NCBI GenBank assembly: GCA_012521525.1
Contig: JAAYMG010000131.1
Coordinates: forward strand, 1 to 5,303
Length of the DNA stretch: 5,303 bases
From: Clostridiales bacterium
GTDB lineage: Bacteria > Bacillota > Clostridia > Oscillospirales > JAAYOS01
Direction of reading: 5' to 3'
This document shows positions 1 through 5,227 of the stretch, in pieces (position 1 is the first letter of the stretch; every line of letters begins with the position of its first letter). The notes below the pieces were generated by a model. It saw nothing but the letters and a program-made list of their open reading frames with translations, did no database searches and was not told the DNA's origin. Made by a program: the position numbers and the translations under genes.

Positions 1-813
1 CAGTTCCTTCATGGTTTCAGGATCGTCGTTGATGCCCCTCAACAGTACGCTTTGGTTTCCGAGCGGGATGCCGGCATCTACGATCGCTTCGCACGCTCTT
101 TCCGCGTCCTTCGTAATTTCCCGCGGGTGGTTGAAGTGCGTATTGATCCATATGGGATGGTATTTCCTGAGCATTTGTAGAAGTTCTTCGGTTATACGCA
201 TCGGCAAGACGACAGGTACGCGGGTGCCGATCCTGATTATGTCTACATGTTCAATGGAGCGAAGTCCGGAAATGATGCGTTCAAGCCGCTTCGTGTCCAT
301 GACAAGAGGGTCGCCGCCCGATATGAGCACATCGCGGATCTCGGCATGCGAGCGTATATATGACAGTGCTGTGTCGAGCCGGCTTTCACTGATGATTTTG
401 TCTTCCTCTCCGACCACCCTTCGCCTGGTGCAGTGCCTGCAATACATTGAGCAAATATAGGTTACCAGAAACAGCACTCTGTCCGGATATCTGTGAACTA
501 TACAGGGAACGGGGCTGTCGGCCTCTTCGTTAAGAGGATCGCAGAGGTCGTTTTCGCATACATAAGTCTCGCTGATCGACGGAACAGCCTGCTTCCTGAT
601 AGGGTCATTCCTGTCTTCGGGCCTTATCAGTGAAGCATAATAGGGCGTGATCGCCATTCTGAATTTCTCAAGGCACTTTGAAATATCCCTCTTTTCCCGG
701 TCCGACAATTCAATGACCTTTGACAGATCGTCGACGGTTTTTATCCTGTGTGCCATCTGCCATTTCCAGTCGTTCCAGGACGGGTCTGCCCGCATTTCAC
801 CGATGCATGTCAT
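1..813 (-). CDS. kamA: KamA-family radical SAM 2,3-aminomutase (lysine 2,3-aminomutase-like), C-terminus cut by window edge
   Basis: Reading the minus strand from an ATG at 813-811 gives 271 open codons that run off the left edge. Family members use S-adenosylmethionine, a [4Fe-4S] cluster and pyridoxal phosphate to move an amino group from C2 to C3 of an amino acid in the cytoplasm. Seen here: an N-terminal WNDWKWQ segment (residues 13-19), MAITPYY (53-59), DSPVP (99-103), HRYPDRV (107-113), the radical SAM cluster motif CSMYCRHC (C121, C125, C128) followed by TRRR, SGGDPL (165-170), RIGTRVPVVLP (194-204), THFNHP (225-230) and LGNQSVLLRG (251-260). Arg130 aligns by eye with the substrate-carboxylate arginine (Arg134) of Clostridium subterminale KamA. 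The residues that separate lysine from glutamate mutases, and the PLP lysine, lie beyond the edge, so the substrate is open. The start overlaps the stop of the upstream ATP-grasp gene (ATGA), which implies one operon and coupled translation. Family certain; lysine as substrate unproven. Confidence 0.95.
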   Translation of the reverse strand, partial: MTCIGEMRADPSWNDWKWQMAHRIKTVDDLSKVIELSDREKRDISKCLEKFRMAITPYYASLIRPEDRNDPIRKQAVPSISETYVCENDLCDPLNEEADSPVPCIVHRYPDRVLFLVTYICSMYCRHCTRRRVVGEEDKIISESRLDTALSYIRSHAEIRDVLISGGDPLVMDTKRLERIISGLRSIEHVDIIRIGTRVPVVLPMRITEELLQMLRKYHPIWINTHFNHPREITKDAERACEAIVDAGIPLGNQSVLLRGINDDPETMKEL

Positions 814-1859
814 CGTGCCTGATCGCCTCGATCCTTCATGCCAAGGCGGTTCAACGCCGCGCCCAAAATACCGTTGATCAGATCGACATAACCTATTCCG
901 CTGTATTCGGCAAGCATAGGATAGTCGCTGTAACCGGGTGCCAGCCCCGGCAATGGGTTGATCTCCAGGAAGTAGATTTTTCCGTCCTCCGACATGCGGT
1001 AATCGATACGTGCTGAATCACGGCATCCGAGAGCGTTGAATATAGTTTCCGACATCCTGACCATTTCTTTTTCCTGTTCCGGGGTCAGATCGGCCGGGCA
1101 CTTGTATTCAATATACTCTTCGTAGTTTTGCTTGACGTTATAACTGTATATGCTGAAGTTTTTACCATTTTTCTTTTTAAAGATGATTTCCATGGGAGGG
1201 AATACTCTGATATCGCCCTTGTTGCCGAGCAATCCGACAGTGAATTCGCGGCCCTCTATGTACTCTTCAGCCATCATTGGGCAACCATACAGCCTGAAAT
1301 TCCTGTCAAGGACTTCCCTCAGCTCATCATAGGACATCACGATGCTGCTATCCGAGATCCCCTTGCTGGAGCCTTCAGCGTTCGGTTTTATTATCACCGG
1401 GTACTGCAAACGGGGCTTGCGTATGATATCGCCGGGTGCAAACAGGGCAAACCTGGGTGTCCTGATTTTCAGAGGTGACAGAAATTTTTTGGTCATTGCT
1501 TTGTCGAGAGCGATCAGGAGCGTTGCGCTGTCGGATCCTGTGTACGGTATGCCAAAAAAATCAAGCATTGCCGGAACCTGTGCTTCACGACATCTCCCTC
1601 CGATACCTTCGGCTATATTGAAAGCGATGTCGATTCTTGCTTTTTTCAGATTCTCCGGCAATGCTCTGTCGGCTTCGAGCAATACGACATTGTGTCCTTT
1701 TGAGGCAAGTGCGGATTTGATGGCAGTTATCGTATCAATACTGTCATATTCAGCTTCCTCATCGATCACTTTTGTCCTGATGCCCTTTTTTAGATTGTAG
1801 ATCAGACCGATGTTATATGCGCCGTCGGGCAGGGGGTCTTCCAGTTCAAACTGTTCCAC
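810..1859 (-). CDS. ATP-grasp ligase, D-alanine-D-alanine ligase-like, probably a non-cell-wall dipeptide ligase
   Basis: A 349-residue protein with a GTG start at 1859-1857, preceded by the purine-rich AGAAGGCGG. The fold is Ddl-like ATP-grasp: FNIAEGIGGR and REAQVPAML (80-98), IPYTGSD (104-110), DKAMTKK (119-125), the ATP-binding VIIKPNAEGSSKG (155-167), EEYIEGREFTVGLLG (198-212), RIDYR (284-288) and the metal-binding LEINPLPG (298-305, E299 and N301). By eye, R284 and S311 match the residues (Arg255, Ser281 of E. coli DdlB) that hold the second substrate's carboxylate. Two Ddl hallmarks are missing: the N-terminal GGxSxExxVS loop, replaced by IYNLKKG (20-26), and the omega-loop tyrosine of EAKY, where Q244 stands after K243. 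Such proteins are usually labelled D-alanine-D-alanine ligase, but these changes and the coupled aminomutase suggest other substrates. It may join amino acids using ATP; the actual pair is not known. Confidence 0.85.
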   Translation of the reverse strand: MEQFELEDPLPDGAYNIGLIYNLKKGIRTKVIDEEAEYDSIDTITAIKSALASKGHNVVLLEADRALPENLKKARIDIAFNIAEGIGGRCREAQVPAMLDFFGIPYTGSDSATLLIALDKAMTKKFLSPLKIRTPRFALFAPGDIIRKPRLQYPVIIKPNAEGSSKGISDSSIVMSYDELREVLDRNFRLYGCPMMAEEYIEGREFTVGLLGNKGDIRVFPPMEIIFKKKNGKNFSIYSYNVKQNYEEYIEYKCPADLTPEQEKEMVRMSETIFNALGCRDSARIDYRMSEDGKIYFLEINPLPGLAPGYSDYPMLAEYSGIGYVDLINGILGAALNRLGMKDRGDQAR

Positions 1860-1892
1860 AGAAAATTCACCGCCTTCTGATTTGATAGCATC

Positions 1893-1920
1893 AGTATAGT
1901 CCTATCTTCAGAAAAATCAA
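1893..1920 (-). promoter_or_regulatory. Candidate sigma-70-type promoter for the ATP-grasp/aminomutase operon
   Basis: On the minus strand, TTGATT (1920-1915) and TATACT (1898-1893) are separated by 16 bases. The -10 box differs from TATAAT at one position. Transcription would start near 1886, leaving a short leader of about 27 bases before the GTG start at 1859, with the purine-rich AAGGCGG in between. Found by eye only. Confidence 0.5.
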
Positions 1921-1992
1921 TGCCATTTTTGACAGTTTGTGGTGACGCCCGGCGGCTCATTTTCGTTATTTTGATGCTAAAGTTTCAGCCTG

Positions 1993-2027
1993 TTGGAAAA
2001 AGTACGAGTATATGTTATCATATGATA
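1993..2027 (+). promoter_or_regulatory. Candidate promoter for the permease operon, with a 12-bp palindrome over the -10 box
   Basis: TTGGAA (1993-1998) and TATCAT (2016-2021) are separated by 17 bases and point toward the permease. The perfect palindrome TATCATATGATA (2016-2027) covers the -10 box and could be an operator, but AT-rich palindromes also arise by chance. A start of transcription near 2028 would leave the upstream in-frame ATG at 2012 outside the message, which supports a later translation start. Confidence 0.4.
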
Positions 2028-2080
2028 TAAATAAAGGGCATATATGGCAAAGTCGCGAGATTACCAAGGCTCGGATCGGA

Positions 2081-2087
2081 AAGGAGG
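2081..2087 (+). promoter_or_regulatory. Ribosome binding site that decides the permease start
   Basis: AAGGAGG is a full-strength Shine-Dalgarno sequence. The ATG at 2090 lies only 2 bases after it, too close for normal initiation. The in-frame TTG at 2096 lies 8 bases after it, an ideal distance. I therefore take TTG 2096 as the start; ATG 2090 adds only two residues (Met-His). The far upstream ATG at 2012 has no Shine-Dalgarno sequence. Confidence 0.65.
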
Positions 2088-2095
2088 ATATGCAT

Positions 2096-3829
2096 TTGAA
2101 AAGACGGGTATCGCCGTTCGTGGTCGCCATTCCCGCGTTTATTATCATCGCGGTGTTCAAAGTGTGGCCGATAATAAACACCTTCGTTTTATCATTCTTT
2201 AAGTACAATCCCACGAAGGGCTTGCTCGGCGAAGAGTTTACAGGGCTGGGAAATTACGGTGAGGTTTTCGGAAGCTATTACATAATGCGGATCTTGTCAA
2301 ACACGATAATTTTGACACTGGTTCCTGCATTGGTTACTGCTCTGGCGGCTTTTCTCGCTGCATTGTTGATATTGAAATTGCCCAACCGGTGGACACGTTG
2401 CCTTGCCCTGACTGTGTTGGCCATTCCTGCATTCGTTCCGGTAAGGGTGCTTTGCAATTCGATCACGGAACTTGTGGGCCATGGATCATATTTGAGCCGA
2501 TTGCTTATAAACGGAGATCTTATTGATCCCAGATACATAAGCGAGACCACGGGAACAGTACACCTTATGACTGTGCCTGCATTATACCCTGTAATATATA
2601 CCGCGGCCGAAACACTCAAATATATGTTCTTTCCTGCTGCCTTTGGTGTCCTTGCGGCTGATGAAGGTTCAAGCTTCAAGGGTAATGCGTTGACAGTTCT
2701 GCGTGTTGCGTTTGGTTACATTATTGTGCGTTTTGCGTTTTTCATGTTCGCAAACAGGGATCTGTCATTCAATTTGAATAACCCGATGGTATATGGTACA
2801 GCCGATATATTCACTTATTTTACATACAGAAAGGGCATATTGGAAGCAAATTACGGAACGACATTCGCCATCGACAGTATCAGGATAATGACGCAATTGC
2901 TGTTGAACCTGTTGCTTTTCCTGTGCCTGAAAGGTATTATAAATGACATGCGGGAAGTCAGATTTGGCATGTCCCTGCAAAAAAATAAAAAACCTGCCTG
3001 GATCGCAGCGGCTGCAGGCTGCATCCTGGTCGGCTTCGGAAGCATAGCTATCGTTGCACACCTGGTTTCCGGCATTTTTGGATCCGGAGTAAAACTTGCC
3101 GATGTATTGTCAAATCAGTCAATCATGCAATCTGTTCTGATGAGCTTCATATATTCATTTTTGTCAGCAGTATTGTTCACAGTTATTTCAGTTCTTCTTG
3201 CATACCCTTTGACAACAGGAAGCAGAGTTTATCCCGTTATTTTGCTCCTGATGGCGGGAACAGGTTTTATAGTATATGATTACCTGCTGTTTCGCCAAGC
3301 GGGACTGCTCGACAGCGGCATACCTGTCATACTTTCAGGCGGCATCCAGGTTTGGGGCGCGCTTTTGATATATTTGCTCGCACGAAATCATCTGAAAGGT
3401 GTCAACAGTTTTTGGGTATATATCAAGAAGATATTGCCGATGATTTTAGTCACATTCTTCCTGAATTTCGCCTTCACCTGGGGCAGCGAGGACGCCCTGT
3501 TTTACATTGTTGATCGTCAGAAATACCCTGTCAGTTTAACGATCCGGGAGCTGTTCATCATGGGCAATTACCCCTTGATGATGCCGGGGGAACTTGATGA
3601 GAATGCCGTGAGAGGTTTCAGATCATTGGCTGAAGTTGTCGTTTCCGTACCTCCTGTAATAATGGGATGGCTGCCGATATGGCTAAACAGGGTCATTTTC
3701 AGGAACGAACAGAGAGAATCCGGCCAAACAGAAGCAGGGATGACAGATAACGGGTATATCGAGTATATCGGGTATATAGAAAACGGACAATCGGATCAGG
3801 CGGATCAAGAAAAAATTAATAAGGAGTAA
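2096..3829 (+). CDS. Fused two-domain ABC transporter permease, MalF/LplB-like and MalG-like halves in one protein
   Basis: A 577-residue integral membrane protein with many hydrophobic segments (about 6-33, 68-95, 103-120, 155-172, 202-219, 265-282, 301-326, 347-371, 378-396, 408-428, 447-463 and 513-531). Residues 1-290 resemble carbohydrate-type permeases of the MalF/LplB group: a KVWPIINTFVLSFF opening, FTGLGNYGEVF (48-58), and a periplasmic-loop pattern around YGTADIFTYFTYRKGIL (233-249). Residues 300-535 resemble the MalG-type partner, with LKGVNSFWVYIKKILPMI (433-450) followed by FAFTWGSED and a KYPVSLTI segment. Both cytoplasmic EAA loops, which normally contact the ATPase, are degenerate: ADEGSSFKG in the first half and LARNHLKGVNS in the second. 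The usual arrangement is two separate permeases of about 300 residues. The C-terminal tail (532-577) is hydrophilic and contains a GYI/EYI repeat. No binding protein or ATPase gene is in view, so the substrate, and whether it transports at all, are unknown. Confidence 0.8.
   Translation: MKRRVSPFVVAIPAFIIIAVFKVWPIINTFVLSFFKYNPTKGLLGEEFTGLGNYGEVFGSYYIMRILSNTIILTLVPALVTALAAFLAALLILKLPNRWTRCLALTVLAIPAFVPVRVLCNSITELVGHGSYLSRLLINGDLIDPRYISETTGTVHLMTVPALYPVIYTAAETLKYMFFPAAFGVLAADEGSSFKGNALTVLRVAFGYIIVRFAFFMFANRDLSFNLNNPMVYGTADIFTYFTYRKGILEANYGTTFAIDSIRIMTQLLLNLLLFLCLKGIINDMREVRFGMSLQKNKKPAWIAAAAGCILVGFGSIAIVAHLVSGIFGSGVKLADVLSNQSIMQSVLMSFIYSFLSAVLFTVISVLLAYPLTTGSRVYPVILLLMAGTGFIVYDYLLFRQAGLLDSGIPVILSGGIQVWGALLIYLLARNHLKGVNSFWVYIKKILPMILVTFFLNFAFTWGSEDALFYIVDRQKYPVSLTIRELFIMGNYPLMMPGELDENAVRGFRSLAEVVVSVPPVIMGWLPIWLNRVIFRNEQRESGQTEAGMTDNGYIEYIGYIENGQSDQADQEKINKE
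3752..3778 (+). repeat. Three tandem 9-bp units in the permease tail
   Basis: GGGTATATC, GAGTATATC and GGGTATATA follow each other without gaps. They are in frame and encode Gly-Tyr-Ile, Glu-Tyr-Ile and Gly-Tyr-Ile in the hydrophilic tail. The period is a multiple of three, so a change in copy number would lengthen or shorten the tail without shifting the frame. Confidence 0.85.
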
Positions 3830-3833
3830 TCAT

Positions 3834-4226
3834 ATGAAAAGTATCAAACCCGGAAGAGGCCCGTCGATGATGGGCGGTTTCATGAGCATAGCGATGGCTG
3901 CGTTCGGTCTGATATGGACTTTTATGGCGGCAAGCATGGGCGGCGGGCCTTTCGCGCTTTTCGGTGTCATTTTCATCGTAGTTGCAGTTGTACAGGCAGT
4001 ATATAACTTCAAGAACGCAACAGGTGAAAACAGGTACTCGGTATTTGATATAACAGACGCCGGAGAGGAGCCCGACCCGCTTGATGAGAGGTTCGGTAAA
4101 AGTCGGGAAGATAAGGCTCGTACAGATGAACCAAAAAGCGGTGAGGGTTCTTTTTGCCCGTATTGCGGCGCGAGAGTCGAAGAGGATTACGAATTCTGCA
4201 GCAAATGCGGAAAGAAACTGCCATAA
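3834..4226 (+). CDS. Small membrane protein with C-terminal zinc ribbon, function unknown
   Basis: A 130-residue protein starting at ATG 3834. Its Shine-Dalgarno sequence AAGGAG (3821-3826) lies in the last codons of the permease, 7 bases upstream, so the two genes very likely share a message and are co-translated. Seen: a short basic start with MKSIKPGRGPSMMGG, two hydrophobic helices (about 15-34 and 39-57) separated by a Gly-rich turn, a charged linker (62-105), and a zinc ribbon formed by CPYC (108-111) and CSKC (122-125) near the C-terminus. Each cysteine pair is followed by Gly, as in rubredoxin-type knuckles. The likely topology is a membrane hairpin with the zinc ribbon in the cytoplasm. 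I know this kind of protein only as a hypothetical family in Clostridia. It may assist or regulate the permease, but that is inferred from position alone. Confidence 0.88.
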   Translation: MKSIKPGRGPSMMGGFMSIAMAAFGLIWTFMAASMGGGPFALFGVIFIVVAVVQAVYNFKNATGENRYSVFDITDAGEEPDPLDERFGKSREDKARTDEPKSGEGSFCPYCGARVEEDYEFCSKCGKKLP

Positions 4227-4257
4227 AAAGAGCAGTCTGTTCCGGCTGGACGTTATA

Positions 4258-4271
4258 ACACCGGTCGGTGT
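4258..4271. other. Short inverted repeat between convergent genes, weak terminator candidate
   Basis: ACACC and GGTGT flank a 4-base loop in the 61-base gap between the zinc-ribbon gene and the convergent mntR-like gene. No T-run follows on either strand, so this is not a convincing intrinsic terminator. Nothing better was found in the gap. Confidence 0.25.
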
Positions 4272-4287
4272 AGGTGTATGCAGTTCT

Positions 4288-4764
4288 TTACCACTTGTGG
4301 TTTGACTTTCTGAATGAATCGAACTCCATCTTTATATCGGGATTGCATTTGAAAAATTCAAGCAATGCATTAAGATTCTTTACCGTGGCAGGATACAGAG
4401 AATGTTCGATCAGTTCGGTCTCCTCAAGGGGGTCGTCACAGCCTATCAGTGTGAGGAAACGCTCAACCACTTCGTGGCGGCTAATAAGGTATTCGCCCAA
4501 ATCGCGTCCGGAATCGGTCAGCTGGATTATGCCATATCTGTCATAATCGACGAGACCCATCTCGGAAAGCCTTGTGATCATCCTCGATGCCGATGATGGT
4601 CTTACATGAAGGATTTCCGACAATTGACCGATACGTGCATAACCTTTCTCCCTGCACAACCGGCAAGTCATTTCCAGATAATCTTCCAGAGCGGATGTGA
4701 GCTGGCCTTCATGACGGTTTGCCAGCTGGTAGCCCCGTACAGTGCGATAATAGTCATCGTTCAT
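4288..4764 (-). CDS. mntR: MntR-type metal-dependent transcriptional regulator of the DtxR family
   Basis: A 158-residue protein read from ATG 4764-4762. A longer in-frame start exists at 4803-4801 (171 residues) but has no ribosome binding site; the chosen start has a weak AAGCGGG 8 bases upstream. Residues 25-85 form the winged helix-turn-helix (ALEDYLEM, GYARIGQLSEIL, RPSSASRMITRL, GIIQLTDSG). Residues 90-140 form the metal-binding and dimerisation domain. By eye, all six ligands of Bacillus subtilis MntR (Asp8, Glu11, His77, Glu99, Glu102, His103) are kept as D28, E31, H97, E117, E120 and H121. DtxR/IdeR-type iron sensors instead have Met and Cys at two of these positions, and their C-terminal SH3-like domain is absent here. 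The protein therefore probably senses Mn(II), though Fe(II) cannot be excluded. It is divergent from feoA and likely controls it, itself, or both, from the shared spacer. Confidence 0.9.
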   Translation of the reverse strand: MNDDYYRTVRGYQLANRHEGQLTSALEDYLEMTCRLCREKGYARIGQLSEILHVRPSSASRMITRLSEMGLVDYDRYGIIQLTDSGRDLGEYLISRHEVVERFLTLIGCDDPLEETELIEHSLYPATVKNLNALLEFFKCNPDIKMEFDSFRKSNHKW

Positions 4765-4837
4765 GTTATCGACCCGCTTCGCTGTTTCTATGGCACATAT
4801 CATACTATGCGAACTATGTTGATTTTAGTAGCATATA

Positions 4838-4870
4838 TTGGCGTAGAGCAAAGGTTTTGCTCTACGCTAA
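4838..4870. promoter_or_regulatory. Perfect 12-bp inverted repeat in the mntR-feoA spacer: operator or leader hairpin
   Basis: GCGTAGAGCAAA (4841-4852) and TTTGCTCTACGC (4856-4867) are exact reverse complements around a 3-base loop, GGT. As RNA the stem grows to 15 pairs, with one G-U pair, between 4838-4840 and 4868-4870. It ends 6 bases before the feoA Shine-Dalgarno sequence, and a CTTTTT run (4871-4876) follows directly. It could be a regulator's operator, an intrinsic terminator or attenuator read in the plus direction, or a hairpin affecting feoA translation. It does not match the MntR or DtxR box that I know. Confidence 0.7.
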
Positions 4871-4886
4871 CTTTTTGGAGGGGAAT

Positions 4887-5123
4887 ATGTGCAGCTCATG
4901 CATTGCGCTCAATCGGCTCCCTGTCGGGCAAAAAGCCGTCGTTACGTCGATACTGCTTGAAGGCAATGCCAGAAAAAGGCTTATGGACCTCGGCCTGATA
5001 GAGGGTACCGAGGTCAAATCTCTATACAAGAGTCCGGCCGGCAATCCGATCGCATATATGTTTCGCGGCGCAGTGATAGCCTTGCGAACAGACGTCTCAG
5101 AGAAAATATTGGTGACATATTAA
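4887..5123 (+). CDS. feoA: Ferrous iron transport protein A (FeoA)
   Basis: A 78-residue protein, the usual FeoA length, starting at ATG 4887. The Shine-Dalgarno sequence GGAGGGG (4877-4883) stands just before it. FeoA is a small cytoplasmic SH3-like protein that works with the FeoB permease in Fe(II) uptake. Seen: LNRLPVGQKAVV (8-19), the family signature RKRLMDLGLIEGTEV (29-43), SPAGNPIAYMFRGAVIALR (49-67), and a final KILV. The N-terminus carries a Cys-Ser-Ser-Cys pair (C2, C5), which is not part of the core fold. Reading frame continues upstream to 4719, but that stretch lies antisense to the mntR-like gene and has no ribosome binding site. No feoB is seen: the next gene begins about 100 bases downstream and does not start like FeoB, whose GTPase P-loop lies at its N-terminus. 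Confidence 0.92.
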   Translation: MCSSCIALNRLPVGQKAVVTSILLEGNARKRLMDLGLIEGTEVKSLYKSPAGNPIAYMFRGAVIALRTDVSEKILVTY

Positions 5124-5140
5124 TTATTGGTGACATGTTA
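5105..5140 (+). repeat. 18-bp tandem duplication of the feoA 3' end
   Basis: Positions 5105-5122 and 5123-5140 match at 16 of 18 bases, and both contain ATTGGTGACAT followed by A/G then TTA. The unit is six codons long and in frame. The first copy encodes Leu-Val-Thr-Tyr and then the feoA stop; the second would encode Leu-Val-Thr-Cys and then another stop. It looks like a recent slippage duplication that left a copy of the gene's end in the spacer. Confidence 0.8.
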
Positions 5141-5157
5141 GTTCCTTTGTAAGGAAC
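5141..5157 (+). terminator. Possible weak terminator hairpin after feoA
   Basis: GTTCCTT and AAGGAAC form a 7-bp perfect stem around a 3-base TGT loop, directly after the duplicated feoA end. The following bases are GGTTTATAG, which is not a proper T-run, so termination would be weak. It might instead be an operator or a processing site. It is the only structured element seen in the spacer before the next gene. Confidence 0.35.
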
Positions 5158-5227
5158 GGTTTATAGCATGATAAACGCAACCGTGTTGATATATAGACTT
5201 ATGTTGACTGGTCATCGGGGGAATCTT

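Noticed and set aside
11..460. Plus-strand open frame over the left end
   Set aside because: It is antisense to the clear KamA-family gene and its translation shows no recognisable domain.
1128..1800. Plus-strand open frames of 60-152 codons
   Set aside because: They lie antisense to the ATP-grasp gene, whose motifs are unmistakable.
1860..2095. Possible riboswitch or small RNA in the divergent spacer
   Set aside because: Only simple promoter-like boxes and one AT-rich palindrome were found; no stem-loop set matching a known riboswitch was seen.
2278..3075. Minus-strand open frames under the permease
   Set aside because: They are shadows of the permease and show no domain or ribosome binding site.
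4285..4301. ACCAC/GTGGT hairpin as terminator of the zinc-ribbon gene
   Set aside because: It overlaps the last codons and stop of the mntR-like gene, has a 2-base loop and lacks a T-run.
4841..4867. Classical MntR or DtxR box
   Set aside because: The arms do not match the TTAGGTTAG-type or TTTGCCTTAAGG-type consensus, so I report only an inverted repeat.
4274..4998. Plus-strand frames antisense to the mntR-like gene, including an upstream extension of feoA from 4719
   Set aside because: The opposite strand carries a DtxR-family protein with all metal ligands. The FeoA homology and the ribosome binding site both place the start at 4887.
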